Made by a program: the position numbers and the translations under genes. From Brevundimonas sp. M20 (GTDB lineage Bacteria; Pseudomonadota; Alphaproteobacteria; Caulobacterales; Caulobacteraceae), in assembly GCF_006547065.1 (NCBI RefSeq), contig NZ_CP041243.1, positions 1 to 64,000 of the forward strand: a stretch of 64,000 nt of DNA, in the 5' to 3' direction. The notes under the pieces were generated by a model. It ran no database searches. It was not told the DNA's origin and saw only the letters and a program-made list of their open reading frames with translations. This document shows, piece by piece, positions 36,945 to 46,375 of this stretch. Each line of letters begins with the position of its first letter. The first letter of the stretch is position 1.

Positions 36945-37832
36945 TCAGCCTCGCATCAGACGGCGGCAAAGGTCATCCAGCTGCTCCAGCGTACCGTAGC
37001 GGATGCTGATCTCGCCCTTGCCGCCCTTGTCGGACAGCTGGACCTTCAGGCCCAGGGCGTCGGCCAGATCCTGCTCCAGCGCCGCCACGTCGGCCGAGCC
37101 TTCGCCATCGGCGCGCGGCGCACCGGCGTTTCCGGGCTTGGGCCCTTCGGCTGACCGGCGGGCCAGGGCTTCGGCCTGACGCACGTTCAGCCCCTCGCGC
37201 ACGATCTTGTCCGCCAGATCACCCGCATCGACGGTGTTGATCAAGGCGCGGGCGTGGCCGGCGCTCATCCGGCCGTCGCGCACATAGTCCAGCACCTCGT
37301 CCGGCAGCTGCAGCAGGCGCAGGGTGTTGGCCACATGGCTGCGGCTCTTGCCGACGATGCCCGCGACCGCATCCTGCGTCCGGCCAAACCGGTTCATCAA
37401 CTGCCGATAGGCATCGGCTTCTTCCAGCGGGTTGAGGTCCGCGCGCTGGACGTTCTCGATGATGGCGACCTCGAACACCTCGACGTCGTCCATTTCACGA
37501 ACAACGACCGGCACCTGGGTCAGGCGGGCCATCTGCGACGCCCGCCAGCGGCGTTCACCGGCGATGATCTGCCAGACGCCGTCCTCACCGGGCTGCGAGC
37601 GCACGAGGATCGGCTGCAGAACGCCCTTGTCGCGGATCGAGGCGGACAGTTCCTCAAGGATTTCCGGGGTGAAGATCTTGCGCGGTTGATCCGGGTTAGG
37701 CTTCAGGCTCTCGATCGGCACGATCCGCACGCCCGCGGGCGCCGGAGAACCGTCGACCGGGACGGCTTCCGCCGCCTGTTCGCCCAGAAGGGCTGACAAT
37801 CCCCGGCCGAGGCCGCGCTGACGTTCGCTCAA
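36945..37832 (-). CDS. parB: Chromosome-partitioning protein ParB
   Basis: CTP-dependent DNA clamp that loads at parS and spreads. The 295-aa protein has N-terminal MSERQRGLGRGLSALLG, the ParA-contact segment. The CTP-binding motifs AGERRWRAS (residues 91-99) and ENVQRADLNPLEEA (126-139) are followed by an HTH near 151-175 (RTQDAVAGIVGKSRSHVANTLRLLQ) and a C-terminal dimer domain. The start is TTG at 37832, 29 bp after parA. Four parS sites lie within 6 kb. Confidence 0.97.
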   Translation of the reverse strand: MSERQRGLGRGLSALLGEQAAEAVPVDGSPAPAGVRIVPIESLKPNPDQPRKIFTPEILEELSASIRDKGVLQPILVRSQPGEDGVWQIIAGERRWRASQMARLTQVPVVVREMDDVEVFEVAIIENVQRADLNPLEEADAYRQLMNRFGRTQDAVAGIVGKSRSHVANTLRLLQLPDEVLDYVRDGRMSAGHARALINTVDAGDLADKIVREGLNVRQAEALARRSAEGPKPGNAGAPRADGEGSADVAALEQDLADALGLKVQLSDKGGKGEISIRYGTLEQLDDLCRRLMRG

Positions 37833-37861
37833 GATACGGATTCCGTTCTTCTAATCATTGA

Positions 37862-38674
37862 TCAGGCGGCCTGCTTCAGGCGTTTGCGCTCGCGCGCCAC
37901 CACCTCACGCGCCAGCTTGAGATAGGCCTGGCTGCCCGCGCATTTGAGATCGTAAATCAGCGCCGGCTTGCCGAACGACGGCGCTTCGGCCACGCGCACA
38001 TTGCGCGGAATGACACTGTCATAGACCTTGTCGCCGAAGTGATTGCGCACATCGTTGGCCACCTGCCCCGACAGGGCGCTGCGGCGGTCATACATGGTCA
38101 GGACCAGCCCCTGGATTTCCAGCGCCGGATTCAGGCTCTGGCGCACCATCTCGACGGTCTTCATCAGCTGGGTCAGTCCCTCCAGCGCGAAGAACTCGCA
38201 CTGCAGCGGCACCAGGACGGCGTCGGCGGCGGCCATGGCGTTCAAAGTCAGCAGGTTCAGCGACGGCGGACAGTCGATCAGGACATAGTCATACCGGGTC
38301 TGGCCATCCCGGCCCTGCGCCGCCAGGGCGTCACGCAGGCGGAAGGACCGGCGATCCGCCTGCCCCAGCTCGATTTCCACGCCCGACATGTCGGCGTCTG
38401 CCGGAATGATGAAGAGACCGGGCACGGTCGTCTGCACTGCGGCGTCATCGACTGAGCGGCCGTCCACCACCACGTCGTAGATGGTCACTCGCCGTGTTTC
38501 ACGTGGAACACCCAGACCCGTCGAGGCATTGCCCTGCGGGTCCATGTCGACGATCAGCACCTTCTCGCCGATGGCGGCCAGAGCGGTGCCGAGGTTGATC
38601 GCGGTGGTCGTCTTTCCCACCCCGCCCTTCTGGTTCGAAACGGCGAGGACGCGGGTCTTACCAGTTTTTGACAC
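37862..38674 (-). CDS. parA: Chromosome-partitioning ATPase ParA
   Basis: ATPase that moves ParB-parS complexes. The deviant Walker A KGGVGKTTT is at residues 16-24, followed by VLIVDMDPQGNASTGLG. The 270-aa protein starts at GTG 38674, overlapping the rsmG 3' end by 17 bp. The frame is open upstream but only this start gives the family's N-terminus. A parS-like site, TGTTTCACGTGGAACA, lies inside the coding sequence at 38495-38510. Together with parB this is a complete chromosomal segregation operon. Confidence 0.97.
   Translation of the reverse strand: MSKTGKTRVLAVSNQKGGVGKTTTAINLGTALAAIGEKVLIVDMDPQGNASTGLGVPRETRRVTIYDVVVDGRSVDDAAVQTTVPGLFIIPADADMSGVEIELGQADRRSFRLRDALAAQGRDGQTRYDYVLIDCPPSLNLLTLNAMAAADAVLVPLQCEFFALEGLTQLMKTVEMVRQSLNPALEIQGLVLTMYDRRSALSGQVANDVRNHFGDKVYDSVIPRNVRVAEAPSFGKPALIYDLKCAGSQAYLKLAREVVARERKRLKQAA
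38495..38510. other. parS site (inside parA)
   Basis: TGTTTCACGTGGAACA differs from the palindromic parS consensus TGTTTCACGTGAAACA at one position. Confidence 0.85.
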
Positions 38675-39287
38675 GGCTGATGCCCCGGACAGATACGATA
38701 CGGCCGCGCGGGTCACTGCGCGAGACGGAGAGGTCACTTTTGAATTGCCAGACCTTGCGAGCCTCCGCCACCTCAACCTCGGCCTTTTCGCCCTTCAGGA
38801 ACAATCCCTGGGCGCCGCGCTGTAGATAAGGCTGTGCATAGCCCAACAGCTTCTCCATCGGCGCCACCGCGCGCGCGGTGACGACATTTACGGTAACCAC
38901 ATTGTCCTCGGCGCGGCCGTTGATGACGGTCGCGCGCAGGGACAGGGCGTCGACCACCTCCTGCAGGAACCGGCACCGCTTGCCGAGACTATCGATCAGC
39001 CAGACGTGGCTCTTCGGGTCGGTCTTCAGCATGATGGCCAGAACCACGCCCGGGAAGCCCGCCCCCGCGCCGAGGTCGGCCCAGCTTTTCGCGCCCGGGG
39101 CCAGATCCAGCAACTGAGCCGAGTCCCGGAAATGGCGGCTCCAGACGTCCGGCAGGGTGTCCGGCCCGATCAGATTCATCACCGCATTGGCTTCAGTCAG
39201 ACGAACGACAAAGCGTTCCAGATCGCCCATCTGCGCCGGCGTGGCGTTGAACTCCGCCTGGAAGGCGGCCGCATCATAGGTACTCAC
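38658..39287 (-). CDS. rsmG: 16S rRNA (guanine527-N7)-methyltransferase RsmG
   Basis: Methylates G527 of 16S rRNA (209 aa). Motifs: [35 protein letters not shown] with the SAM loop, and [31 protein letters not shown]. The start is GTG at 39287, overlapping the mnmG stop (GTGA), so the two are coupled. The end overlaps the parA start by 17 bp, as in the classic gidA-gidB-parA-parB string. Confidence 0.96.
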   Translation of the reverse strand: MSTYDAAAFQAEFNATPAQMGDLERFVVRLTEANAVMNLIGPDTLPDVWSRHFRDSAQLLDLAPGAKSWADLGAGAGFPGVVLAIMLKTDPKSHVWLIDSLGKRCRFLQEVVDALSLRATVINGRAEDNVVTVNVVTARAVAPMEKLLGYAQPYLQRGAQGLFLKGEKAEVEVAEARKVWQFKSDLSVSRSDPRGRIVSVRGISRVKNW

Positions 39288-41152
39288 GCATCAGCCTCCA
39301 AAGGCCGTGGCGCCTTCTTCACATGCGACAACAGGGCGGTCAGGGCGCCGGGCGTCATGCCCTCGATCCGCCCGGCCTGTCCGAGGGTGCGGGGCTGAAC
39401 GCGGCTCAGCTTCTCCTTCACCTCATTCGACAGGCTGCCGATAGCCGCATAGTCGAGGTCGACCGGCAGGGCGAGCGCCTCTTCCCGACGCAGGGCCTCG
39501 GCATCGGCCGCCTGACGATCCAGATAACCGGCATAGCCTGCGTCGATGGTGATCTGCTCGCGAACCTGCGCCGACCAGCCCGCGATCTGCGGACAGACCG
39601 GCAGGAAGGTGTCGAGCGTCACACCGGGGAAGGGCAGCAGATCGCGGATCGAGCGACGCTGACCATCGGCGTTGACGCGGATTCCGAGCGCCCCCGCCTC
39701 CTTGGGCGTAAACAGCGTTTCACGTGAAACAGCGGTCGCCGCCGACAGTTCAGCGGCCTTCAGCGCGAAAGACTCCGCGCGACTGGAACCGACGACGCCC
39801 GCCTCGACACCCAGTGGGGTCAATCGTTGATCTGCGTTATCGGCGCGCAGGGTCAGCCGGTACTCGGCCCGGCTGGTGAACATCCGGTAGGGCTCGGTCA
39901 CACCCTTGGTGACCAGATCATCGATCATCACGCCGATATAGGCCTGATCCCGACCGAGAATGATCGGGGCCTTTCCGGCGGACGCGCGCGCGGCGTTCAG
40001 CCCCGCCATCAACCCTTGAGCGCCCGCCTCCTCATAGCCGGTCGTGCCGTTGATCTGGCCAGCCAGATAAAGGCCGGGCCGCTTCTTCACTTCCAGAGCA
40101 GGGCTCAGTTCACGTGGATCAACGTAGTCGTATTCGATGGCATAGCCGAAGCGGAACACCTCGACCTGCTCCAAACCCGGGATGGTCCGCAGGAAGGCCA
40201 GCTGGGTCGAGTCGGACACCGAGGTCGAAATGCCGTTTGGATAGACCGTCGGATCATCCAGACCCTCGGGCTCGAGGAAGATCTGGTGCGAGGTCTTGTC
40301 GGCGAACCGCACCACCTTGTCCTCGATGGACGGGCAATAGCGCGGACCCCGGCCGGACAGGTGGCCGCCATAGACCGCGCTCTCGCCCAGGTTCTCGGCG
40401 ATGATCCGGTGCGTCTCTTCCGTGGTGTGGGTCACGCCACAGGTGATCTGGGGCACGTCGATACGTTTGGTCAGGAAGCTGAACGGCACGGGCTGTTCAT
40501 CCGCCGCCTGATGCTCCAGCCGATCCCAGGCGATGGTCCGGCCATCGAGACGCGCGGGGGTGCCGGTCTTCAGCCGCCCCATCTGGAGGCCCGCGCCATA
40601 GAGGTCCGCGGCCAGACCGGTCGAGGGGGCCTCGCCATGGCGACCGGCGGGTGTGCGTTCGTCGCCCTTGTGAATGACCCCGTTCAGGAAGGTGCCGGTC
40701 GTCAGCACAACCGCGCCCGCCGACAGGTGCTCATCACTGTCAGTGATCACGCCGACCACCCGGTCGCCGTCCATGATCAGACCCTCGGCCGTCCCGGCCA
40801 TCAGCTCGAGGTTCGGGGTCTGCGCCAGCTCGGCCTGCATGGCCTCGCGGTACAGGCGTCTGTCGATCTGACTGCGCGGGCCCTGCACCGCGGCGCCCTT
40901 GGAGCGGTTCAGCAGCCGGAACTGGATGCCGGACACATCGCCCAGCCGACCCATGACGCCGTCCAGGGCATCGATCTCGCGCACCAGATGGCCCTTGCCC
41001 AGACCGCCGATGGCCGGGTTGCAGGACATCTCGCCGATGGTCTCGAGCTTCTGGGTCAGCAACAGGGTGCGCGCGCCGGTCCGCGCCGACGCGGCCGCCG
41101 CCTCACACCCGGCGTGCCCGCCGCCGATGACAATGACATCAAAGGATTTCAT
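39284..41152 (-). CDS. mnmG: tRNA uridine-5-carboxymethylaminomethyl modification enzyme MnmG
   Basis: FAD enzyme that with MnmE makes cmnm5U34 on tRNA wobble positions; 622 aa. It has [25 protein letters not shown] at the N-terminus, [21 protein letters not shown] and [27 protein letters not shown]. The start at 41152 gives [11 protein letters not shown]; the frame is open 12 codons further. A parS site lies at 39716-39731 within the gene. Confidence 0.98.
   Translation of the reverse strand: MKSFDVIVIGGGHAGCEAAAASARTGARTLLLTQKLETIGEMSCNPAIGGLGKGHLVREIDALDGVMGRLGDVSGIQFRLLNRSKGAAVQGPRSQIDRRLYREAMQAELAQTPNLELMAGTAEGLIMDGDRVVGVITDSDEHLSAGAVVLTTGTFLNGVIHKGDERTPAGRHGEAPSTGLAADLYGAGLQMGRLKTGTPARLDGRTIAWDRLEHQAADEQPVPFSFLTKRIDVPQITCGVTHTTEETHRIIAENLGESAVYGGHLSGRGPRYCPSIEDKVVRFADKTSHQIFLEPEGLDDPTVYPNGISTSVSDSTQLAFLRTIPGLEQVEVFRFGYAIEYDYVDPRELSPALEVKKRPGLYLAGQINGTTGYEEAGAQGLMAGLNAARASAGKAPIILGRDQAYIGVMIDDLVTKGVTEPYRMFTSRAEYRLTLRADNADQRLTPLGVEAGVVGSSRAESFALKAAELSAATAVSRETLFTPKEAGALGIRVNADGQRRSIRDLLPFPGVTLDTFLPVCPQIAGWSAQVREQITIDAGYAGYLDRQAADAEALRREEALALPVDLDYAAIGSLSNEVKEKLSRVQPRTLGQAGRIEGMTPGALTALLSHVKKAPRPLEADA
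39716..39731. other. parS site (inside mnmG)
   Basis: CGTTTCACGTGAAACA matches the consensus at 15 of 16 positions. Confidence 0.88.
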
Positions 41153-41235
41153 CGCCGGGAGATAGTCTAAACCGGGCCGAAATTCCACCGGCGCCGTGGG
41201 GGTGAAGAGTGCTGGTGAGCAAGGAAGTGAGCCGC

Positions 41236-41251
41236 TGTTTCACGTGAAACA
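41236..41251. other. parS site (mnmE-mnmG intergenic)
   Basis: TGTTTCACGTGAAACA is a perfect parS palindrome in the 146-bp gap between mnmE and mnmG. Confidence 0.95.
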
Positions 41252-41298
41252 CCATGCTCCGCTCACCCCGCTGCTCACCAGCACCGCTCGCTCGCCGC

Positions 41299-42606
41299 CT
41301 ACTTCCCGATGCAGAACGTCGAAAAGACCTCGCCCAGAATGTCCTCCACCCCGATGGCGCCGGTCACCCGGGCCAGCGCCTCGGCCGCTCGTCGCAGGTC
41401 GTCTCCCGCCATCTCCGGCGCCAGATCGAGCGCCCGACGTCCGGCCTCGACCGAGATCAGGGCCTCCTCCAGCCGACGGCGGTGGCGTTCACGGGTGACG
41501 GCCGGAAAGTCCGCGCCGGACAGGTCTCGGGCCAGACGAGCCGCGATCCAGTCGTGCAGGGCCGCCATCCCCTCCCCGGTCGTCGTGCTGACCACCAGCG
41601 CCTCCCGATCAGGCGGCGGGGCGGCGCGGTCGATGTCGGCCTTGGTCAGCACCAACAGGTCCTCGGGCTTCGCATAGTCGGCGGCGACACCCTCGGCGTC
41701 TCCGGGCGCCCGGACCCACAGACGCAGTTCCGCCTGTTCGGCCCGAACGCGCGCCCGGCGAACGCCCTCGGCCTCGACCGGGTCATCGCTTTCGCGCAGC
41801 CCCGCCGTATCGGACAGGGTCACCGCATAGCCGCCGATGACCAGATCCGCATCCAGCACGTCGCGGGTCGTCCCGGCGATGGGGGTGACGATCGCCGCCT
41901 CCCGCGCCACCAGCGCATTGAACAGCGACGACTTGCCGGCGTTGGTCTCGCCGATCAGAACGATGCGATAGCCTTCACGCACCCGCTCGCCCCGTCCGGC
42001 ATCGGCCAGGGCGGCCTTCAGGTCGGCGATCAGTCCGTCCAGAACCGGCCCGGCCGTGCGCGCCAGATTGTCCGGGACCTCTTCATCCGGAAAGTCGATT
42101 TCAGCCTCGACCAAAGCCAAAGCCTTCAGAAGATCGCGGCGGAAACCGGCATAGGCGGCGCCGAGCGCGCCCTCCAGCTGGCCCAGCGCCTGGGCCGCCT
42201 GCGCTGTCGTTTCGGCGTCAATCAGGTCGGCCACGGCCTCGGCCTGGGCCAGATCCATACGGCCGTTCTCGAACGCCCGGCGGGTGAACTCGCCCGGATC
42301 AGCGGGGCGCAGACCCAAGGCCATCAGCGCCCTCGACGCCGCCTCCACCACCGCCCGTCCGCCGTGCAGATGCAGCTCAGCGCAGTCCTCGCCGGTATAG
42401 GAGTTCGGTCCGGGAAAACGCAGGACCAGCGCCTGATCGACGACTCCGCCCTCATGGCTCAGGGTCCGAAGCGACGCCATCCGCGCCCTCAGTCCGCGCG
42501 CGCCGAGACCCGCGAGAGCCGCATCCGTGCCCGGGCCGCTCAACCGCACAATGGCGATCGCCCCCCGGCCCGGCGGGGTGGCGAGGGCGAAGATAGTGTC
42601 ACTCAT
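41299..42606 (-). CDS. mnmE: tRNA modification GTPase MnmE
   Basis: GTPase partner of MnmG, 435 aa. The N-terminal tetrahydrofolate domain begins DTIFALATPPGRGAIAIVRLSGPG, with LHLHGGRAVV. The G-domain has GETNAGKSSLFNALVAREAAIVTPIAGTTRD and DTAGLRES. The C-terminus ends in the catalytic FSTFCIGK. The length is normal. It starts just downstream of a paired inverted repeat element at 42617-42742. Confidence 0.98.
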   Translation of the reverse strand: MSDTIFALATPPGRGAIAIVRLSGPGTDAALAGLGARGLRARMASLRTLSHEGGVVDQALVLRFPGPNSYTGEDCAELHLHGGRAVVEAASRALMALGLRPADPGEFTRRAFENGRMDLAQAEAVADLIDAETTAQAAQALGQLEGALGAAYAGFRRDLLKALALVEAEIDFPDEEVPDNLARTAGPVLDGLIADLKAALADAGRGERVREGYRIVLIGETNAGKSSLFNALVAREAAIVTPIAGTTRDVLDADLVIGGYAVTLSDTAGLRESDDPVEAEGVRRARVRAEQAELRLWVRAPGDAEGVAADYAKPEDLLVLTKADIDRAAPPPDREALVVSTTTGEGMAALHDWIAARLARDLSGADFPAVTRERHRRRLEEALISVEAGRRALDLAPEMAGDDLRRAAEALARVTGAIGVEDILGEVFSTFCIGK

Positions 42607-42616
42607 GGCGTCAGAA

Positions 42617-42742
42617 TCTCCTCCCCGATCTGCGGGGAGGTGGCGCGGCGCGCTTGCGCCGTGACGGAGGGGTCGGCGGCGGCGAGAACGGACAAAGCCC
42701 CTCCACCGCTTCGCGGTCCCCCTCCCCGCGTCGCGGGGAGGA
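42617..42742. repeat. Paired inverted element, tail-to-tail pair, upstream of mnmE
   Basis: The left unit runs TCCTCCCCG...CGGGGAGGTGGC, then a GGCGCG hairpin, then ACGGAGGGGT. The right unit is inverted: CCCCTCCACCGC...CCCTCCCCGCG-TC-GCGGGGAGGA. The pair fills most of the mnmE-DUF6489 gap. Each unit can fold into two hairpins. Confidence 0.8.
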
Positions 42743-42751
42743 CACGGCGGG

Positions 42752-42979
42752 TCACGACTTGATCGCCCCTTCCATCAGGCGGCGGAACTGGTCTTGGGCC
42801 TGAAGGCCGAAGCTGGTCCAGGTCTTCATCAGTTCCTCGGGCTGCATGGCGGCGACATTGGCCTCCATCCGCTTTTGCATCTCGGCGACCATGGCGTCGT
42901 TCAACGGGGTCACATCAGGCAGGCCGAGGAAGGCCCGCGCCTCCGCGGGGGTACAGTCGATCTCGACGTTGATTTTCAT
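42752..42979 (-). CDS. DUF6489 small protein
   Basis: A 75-aa protein: MKINVEIDCTPAEARAFLGLPDVTPLNDAMVAEMQKRMEANVAAMQPEELMKTWTSFG, then a short amphipathic tail. Such proteins (DUF6489) are uncharacterised and common in alphaproteobacteria. The start at 42979 was chosen because the family begins MKINVEIDC; the frame is open further up. The repeat element begins 10 bp after its stop. Confidence 0.85.
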   Translation of the reverse strand: MKINVEIDCTPAEARAFLGLPDVTPLNDAMVAEMQKRMEANVAAMQPEELMKTWTSFGLQAQDQFRRLMEGAIKS

Positions 42980-43042
42980 GGGATCGCTCCAATCTGTCAG
43001 GGACAGTCCTAGACCAATCCGGCCTGCCAAAGGAACCCGAGC

Positions 43043-44032
43043 ATGAGCCTCCCCTCAACCCAATCCGCCGTCCGCTTCGATCACCACGGCGGGGCTGAGG
43101 TTCTGGATCTGGTCGAGGTTCCCGTCCCTTCCCCCGGACCCGGCGAAATCCTGATCCGCAATGTCGCGGTCGGTCTGAACTTCATCGACATCTATCAGCG
43201 CACCGGCCTCTACCCCCTTCCCCTCCCGTCGGGCCTCGGCAAGGAATCCGCCGGCGTGGTCGAGGCGGTCGGCGAGGGCGTCACGCGCTTCAAGGTCGGC
43301 GACCGCGTCGCCACCGCCACCGCCCCGGTCGGCGCCTACAGCCAATTCCACCTGATGCCTGAAACCGCCGCCGTCGCCGTCCCGGACGACATCAGCCTGG
43401 AGGTGGCTGCCGCCGTCATGCTGAAGGGCATGACCGCCGAGTTTCTGGTCAACCGCGCGTTTCACGTGAAACAGGGCGACGAGATCTTGCTCCACGCCGC
43501 CGCCGGGGGGGTCGGCCTGATCCTTGGCCAATGGGCGAAGTCGCTGGGCGCCACGGTGATCGGGACTGTCGGGTCCGAGGCCAAGGCCGAGTTGGCCAAG
43601 GCCCACGGCAGCGACCACGTCATCCTCTATGACCGCGAGGACGTCGCCGCCCGCGTGAAGGACATCACCAAAGGCCGGGGCGTCGCCGTCGCCTATGACT
43701 CCGTCGGTCAGGACACCTTCGAGGCGTCGCTGGCCAGCCTCAAGCGGCGCGGAACCCTGGTCCTGTTCGGCAATGCGTCCGGCCCGGTGCCGCCGTTCGA
43801 TCCCCTGCGCCTGTCGCGCGGCGGCTCGCTTTACGTTACCCGCCCGACCCTGTTCGACTATGTCGCTACAGTGGAAGAACTCGACGCCAGCGCCGCCGCC
43901 CTGTTCGCCGTCATCCGATCCGGCGCGGTGAAGGTCGAGATCGGCCAGACCTTCCCGCTGGCGGAGGTGCGTCAGGCGCATGAGGCTCTGGCCGGTCGGA
44001 AGACAACGGGATCGACGCTGCTGATCCCCTGA
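43043..44032 (+). CDS. Quinone oxidoreductase (zinc-free MDR family)
   Basis: NADPH-dependent quinone/zeta-crystallin-type reductase, 329 aa. The N-terminus has GPGEILIRNVAVGLNFIDIYQRTGLYP, a Qor signature; the Rossmann motif reads HAAAGGVGLILGQWAKSLGATVIGTVG. No zinc ligands are visible, as expected for Qor. A parS site lies in the middle at 43458-43473. It ends at a strong shared terminator with rho. Confidence 0.92.
   Translation: MSLPSTQSAVRFDHHGGAEVLDLVEVPVPSPGPGEILIRNVAVGLNFIDIYQRTGLYPLPLPSGLGKESAGVVEAVGEGVTRFKVGDRVATATAPVGAYSQFHLMPETAAVAVPDDISLEVAAAVMLKGMTAEFLVNRAFHVKQGDEILLHAAAGGVGLILGQWAKSLGATVIGTVGSEAKAELAKAHGSDHVILYDREDVAARVKDITKGRGVAVAYDSVGQDTFEASLASLKRRGTLVLFGNASGPVPPFDPLRLSRGGSLYVTRPTLFDYVATVEELDASAAALFAVIRSGAVKVEIGQTFPLAEVRQAHEALAGRKTTGSTLLIP
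43458..43473. other. parS site (inside the quinone oxidoreductase gene)
   Basis: CGTTTCACGTGAAACA matches the consensus at 15 of 16 positions. It encodes AFHVKQ within the protein. Confidence 0.88.
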
Positions 44033-44046
44033 TCCCCACACAAAAG

Positions 44047-44079
44047 AAAAGGGCCCCGGATCGCTCCGGGGCCCTTTCC
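44047..44079. terminator. Bidirectional intrinsic terminator between the quinone oxidoreductase gene and rho
   Basis: AAAGGGCCCCGGA and TCCGGGGCCCTTT form a perfect 13-bp stem around TCGC(T). A/T flanks on both sides allow use by both convergent genes. Confidence 0.88.
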
Positions 44080-44101
44080 ATATCCGGTCCGCGGCTGCGG
44101 A

Positions 44102-45508
44102 TCAGGTATTCATCGACTGGAAGAAGTCGCTGTTGTTCTTGGACTGGCGCAGCTTGTCGAGCAGGAACTCGATCGCGTCCTGCGGCCCCATCGGGTTGAG
44201 GATGCGGCGCAGAACGTAGGTCTTGGCCAGCTGGTCCTTCGGCGTGATGAGGTCTTCCTTGCGGGTGCCCGACTTGAGCACGTCGATGGCCGGGAAGATA
44301 CGCTTGTCGGCGACCTTGCGGTCCAGGACGATTTCCGAGTTACCGGTGCCCTTGAACTCTTCGAAGATCACCTCGTCCATGCGCGAGCCGGTGTCGATCA
44401 GGGCGGTGGCGATGATGGTCAGCGAGCCCCCCTGCTCCACGTTCCGCGCGGCGCCGAAGAAGCGCTTGGGCCGCTGCAGGGCGTTGGCGTCGACACCGCC
44501 GGTCAGCACCTTGCCCGACGACGGGACGGTGGCGTTGTAGGCGCGGCCCAGACGGGTGATCGAGTCCAGCAGGATCACGACGTCCTTCTTGTGCTCGACC
44601 AGACGCTTGGCCTTTTCGATCACCATTTCGGCGACGGCGACGTGGCGGGTGGCCGGCTCGTCGAAGGTCGAGGCGATGACCTCGCCCTTCACCGTGCGCT
44701 GCATGTCCGTCACTTCTTCCGGGCGTTCGTCGATCAGCAGGACGATCAGGAAGACTTCCGGGTGGTTGCGCTCGATCGACTTGGCGATGTTCTGCAGCAT
44801 GACCGTCTTGCCGACGCGCGGCGGGGCGACGATCAGGCAGCGCTGGCCCTTGCCGAGTGGGGCGACGATGTCGATCACCCGGCCCGAACGATCCTTCAGG
44901 GTCGGGTCCTGGATCTCCATGTGAATCCGCTCTTCGGGATAGAGCGGGGTCAGGTTGTCGAACAGGACCTTGGTCTTGACCAGTTCCGGGTCTTCCAGAT
45001 TGATCGTGTCGACCTTCAGCAGGGCGAAATAACGCTCACCCTCGCGCGGACCGCGGACGGCGCCATGGATCGTGTCGCCCGAGCGCAGGCCGAAGCGGCG
45101 GATCTGCGACGGCGAGACATAGATATCGTCCGGACCCGGAAGGTAGTTGGCGTCCGGGCTGCGCAGGAAGCCGAAGCCGTCCGGCAGGATTTCCAGAACG
45201 CCGTCGGCGATGATCTCGACCTCTTCCTCGGCCAGGGCCTTGAGGATGGCGAACAGCAGGTCCTGCTTGCGCAGGTTCGAGGCGTTCTCGACCTCAAGCC
45301 CCTCGGCGAAGGCGACCAGATCTTCCGGGGTCTTGGCGTTCAGCTCGGCCAGGGTGATGCGGCCGTTCGGGACGATCGGCTCGCCGTCCTCATCCTCATC
45401 GGCCTCCTGATCGACCATCGGCAGGTCGGCGGCGGAGACTTCGTTGGAAACCTCATCCAGGGTTTCGGTCGCGGGCGCGGTCGGATCGGTGTCGCGGACG
45501 TCGGTCAT
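44102..45508 (-). CDS. rho: Transcription termination factor Rho
   Basis: Hexameric RNA helicase that ends transcription; 468 aa. The N-terminal acidic extension ([14 protein letters not shown]...EDEDGEP) precedes the Rho N-domain ([27 protein letters not shown]) and RNA-binding cold-shock part ([33 protein letters not shown]). Walker A is [13 protein letters not shown]- and R-loop regions follow. The C-terminal ends SDFFQSMNT. Upstream 396 bp hold the leader and an inverted repeat pair. Confidence 0.98.
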   Translation of the reverse strand: MTDVRDTDPTAPATETLDEVSNEVSAADLPMVDQEADEDEDGEPIVPNGRITLAELNAKTPEDLVAFAEGLEVENASNLRKQDLLFAILKALAEEEVEIIADGVLEILPDGFGFLRSPDANYLPGPDDIYVSPSQIRRFGLRSGDTIHGAVRGPREGERYFALLKVDTINLEDPELVKTKVLFDNLTPLYPEERIHMEIQDPTLKDRSGRVIDIVAPLGKGQRCLIVAPPRVGKTVMLQNIAKSIERNHPEVFLIVLLIDERPEEVTDMQRTVKGEVIASTFDEPATRHVAVAEMVIEKAKRLVEHKKDVVILLDSITRLGRAYNATVPSSGKVLTGGVDANALQRPKRFFGAARNVEQGGSLTIIATALIDTGSRMDEVIFEEFKGTGNSEIVLDRKVADKRIFPAIDVLKSGTRKEDLITPKDQLAKTYVLRRILNPMGPQDAIEFLLDKLRQSKNNSDFFQSMNT

Positions 45509-45904
45509 GGGTATCTACTTCTGGCATGCGCGCCCGGGCGCTCGCCGGAAAGCGAGGTCAGGCAGGCTGGCGATGTTGGCCTTGCGGCCGGCAGGAGGTG
45601 CGATGGGATCCCACAGGGTCGATCCGGCAGGCATCGCGAGGAGAGAGGGACCGTCCGGCAGAGGGCCAGGACCGGTTCGCGACCAGCGAAACCATGCTTC
45701 CGGGGGTCAGGTCAAGCATCTCCTCCCCGTCGCGGTTCGCGATGGGGAGGTGGCTCGTCGGCGTCCGCCGACGAGGCGGAGGGTGCGACACAGGCGATAT
45801 GGGGTTAGCGGGCCGTCTTCGGAAGTCAGAGCCGTCCCCTCCGTCACGCTTCGTATTCGAAGCGCGACACCTCCCCATTCGCAACGCGAACGGGGAGGAC
45901 AGGG
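45509..45904. other. rho-hemJ intergenic region
   Basis: The 396 bp contain the rho promoter/leader (nearest 200 bp, no clear boxes) and a large paired inverted element at 45721-45899 that reaches to within 6 bp of the hemJ stop codon. No gene was seen. Confidence 0.5.
45721..45899. repeat. Paired inverted element, tail-to-tail pair, after hemJ
   Basis: The left unit is TCCTCCCC (hairpin GTCGCGGTTCGCGAT) GGGGAGGTGGC (hairpin TCGTCGGC/GCCGACGA) GGCGGAGGG. The right unit is its inverted relative: CCCTCCGTC, hairpin GCTTCG/CGAAGC, GACACCTCCCC, hairpin TTCGC/GCGAA, GGGGAGGA. It shares architecture with 42617-42742. Confidence 0.82.
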
Positions 45905-46375
45905 TCAGCCCAGCGTCCACTCCGTCGTCACCGACAGCACCATGATGATGGCCAGCACGAACGGAATCTCATTGGTCATGCGCCAGAACTTGCCGGAGTA
46001 TTTCGAGGTCCCGGCGGCGATCTTCCTACGCTGCCCGGCCAGAAAACCGTGCCAGCCGGCCAGCAGGAAGACGCCGACCAGCTTGGTCACCATCCACGGC
46101 TGATGGGCGAAGCTCCAGTCCGCCCCCTCGCCGCTGCGTAGCCAGAACAGCCAGGCGCCGAAGATGAAGGCCAGGATCATGGCTGGGTTGATGATGATGC
46201 GCAGCAGGCGGGTCTGCCAGACCCGCAGCAGGCCCTGCATCTCGCTCTTCAGCGGCTCGGCCTTGGCGTTCTGTTCGGCGTCATAGGCGAACAGGCGCGG
46301 CAGGAAGAGCATCCCGGCCATCCAGGCGATCACCGCCAGGATGTGAAGGCCCCGAACCACGTCATAGGTGTTCAC
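45905..46375 (-). CDS. hemJ: HemJ-type protoporphyrinogen oxidase (CopD-like membrane protein)
   Basis: Membrane enzyme for protoporphyrinogen IX oxidation, 156 aa, with four transmembrane helices. VVRGLHILAVIAWMAGMLFLPRLFAYDAE at the N-terminus carries the heme-type His, and PWMVTKLVGVFLLAGWHGFLAGQRRKIA the conserved Lys/His. Its start overlaps the hemH stop by 4 bp, placing three heme genes (hemE-hemH-hemJ) in one operon. Confidence 0.92.
   Translation of the reverse strand: MNTYDVVRGLHILAVIAWMAGMLFLPRLFAYDAEQNAKAEPLKSEMQGLLRVWQTRLLRIIINPAMILAFIFGAWLFWLRSGEGADWSFAHQPWMVTKLVGVFLLAGWHGFLAGQRRKIAAGTSKYSGKFWRMTNEIPFVLAIIMVLSVTTEWTLG

Noticed and set aside
40106..40121. Fifth parS-like sequence, CAGTTCACGTGGATCA, in mnmG
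   Set aside because: It has five mismatches to the consensus; only the central CACGTG is shared.
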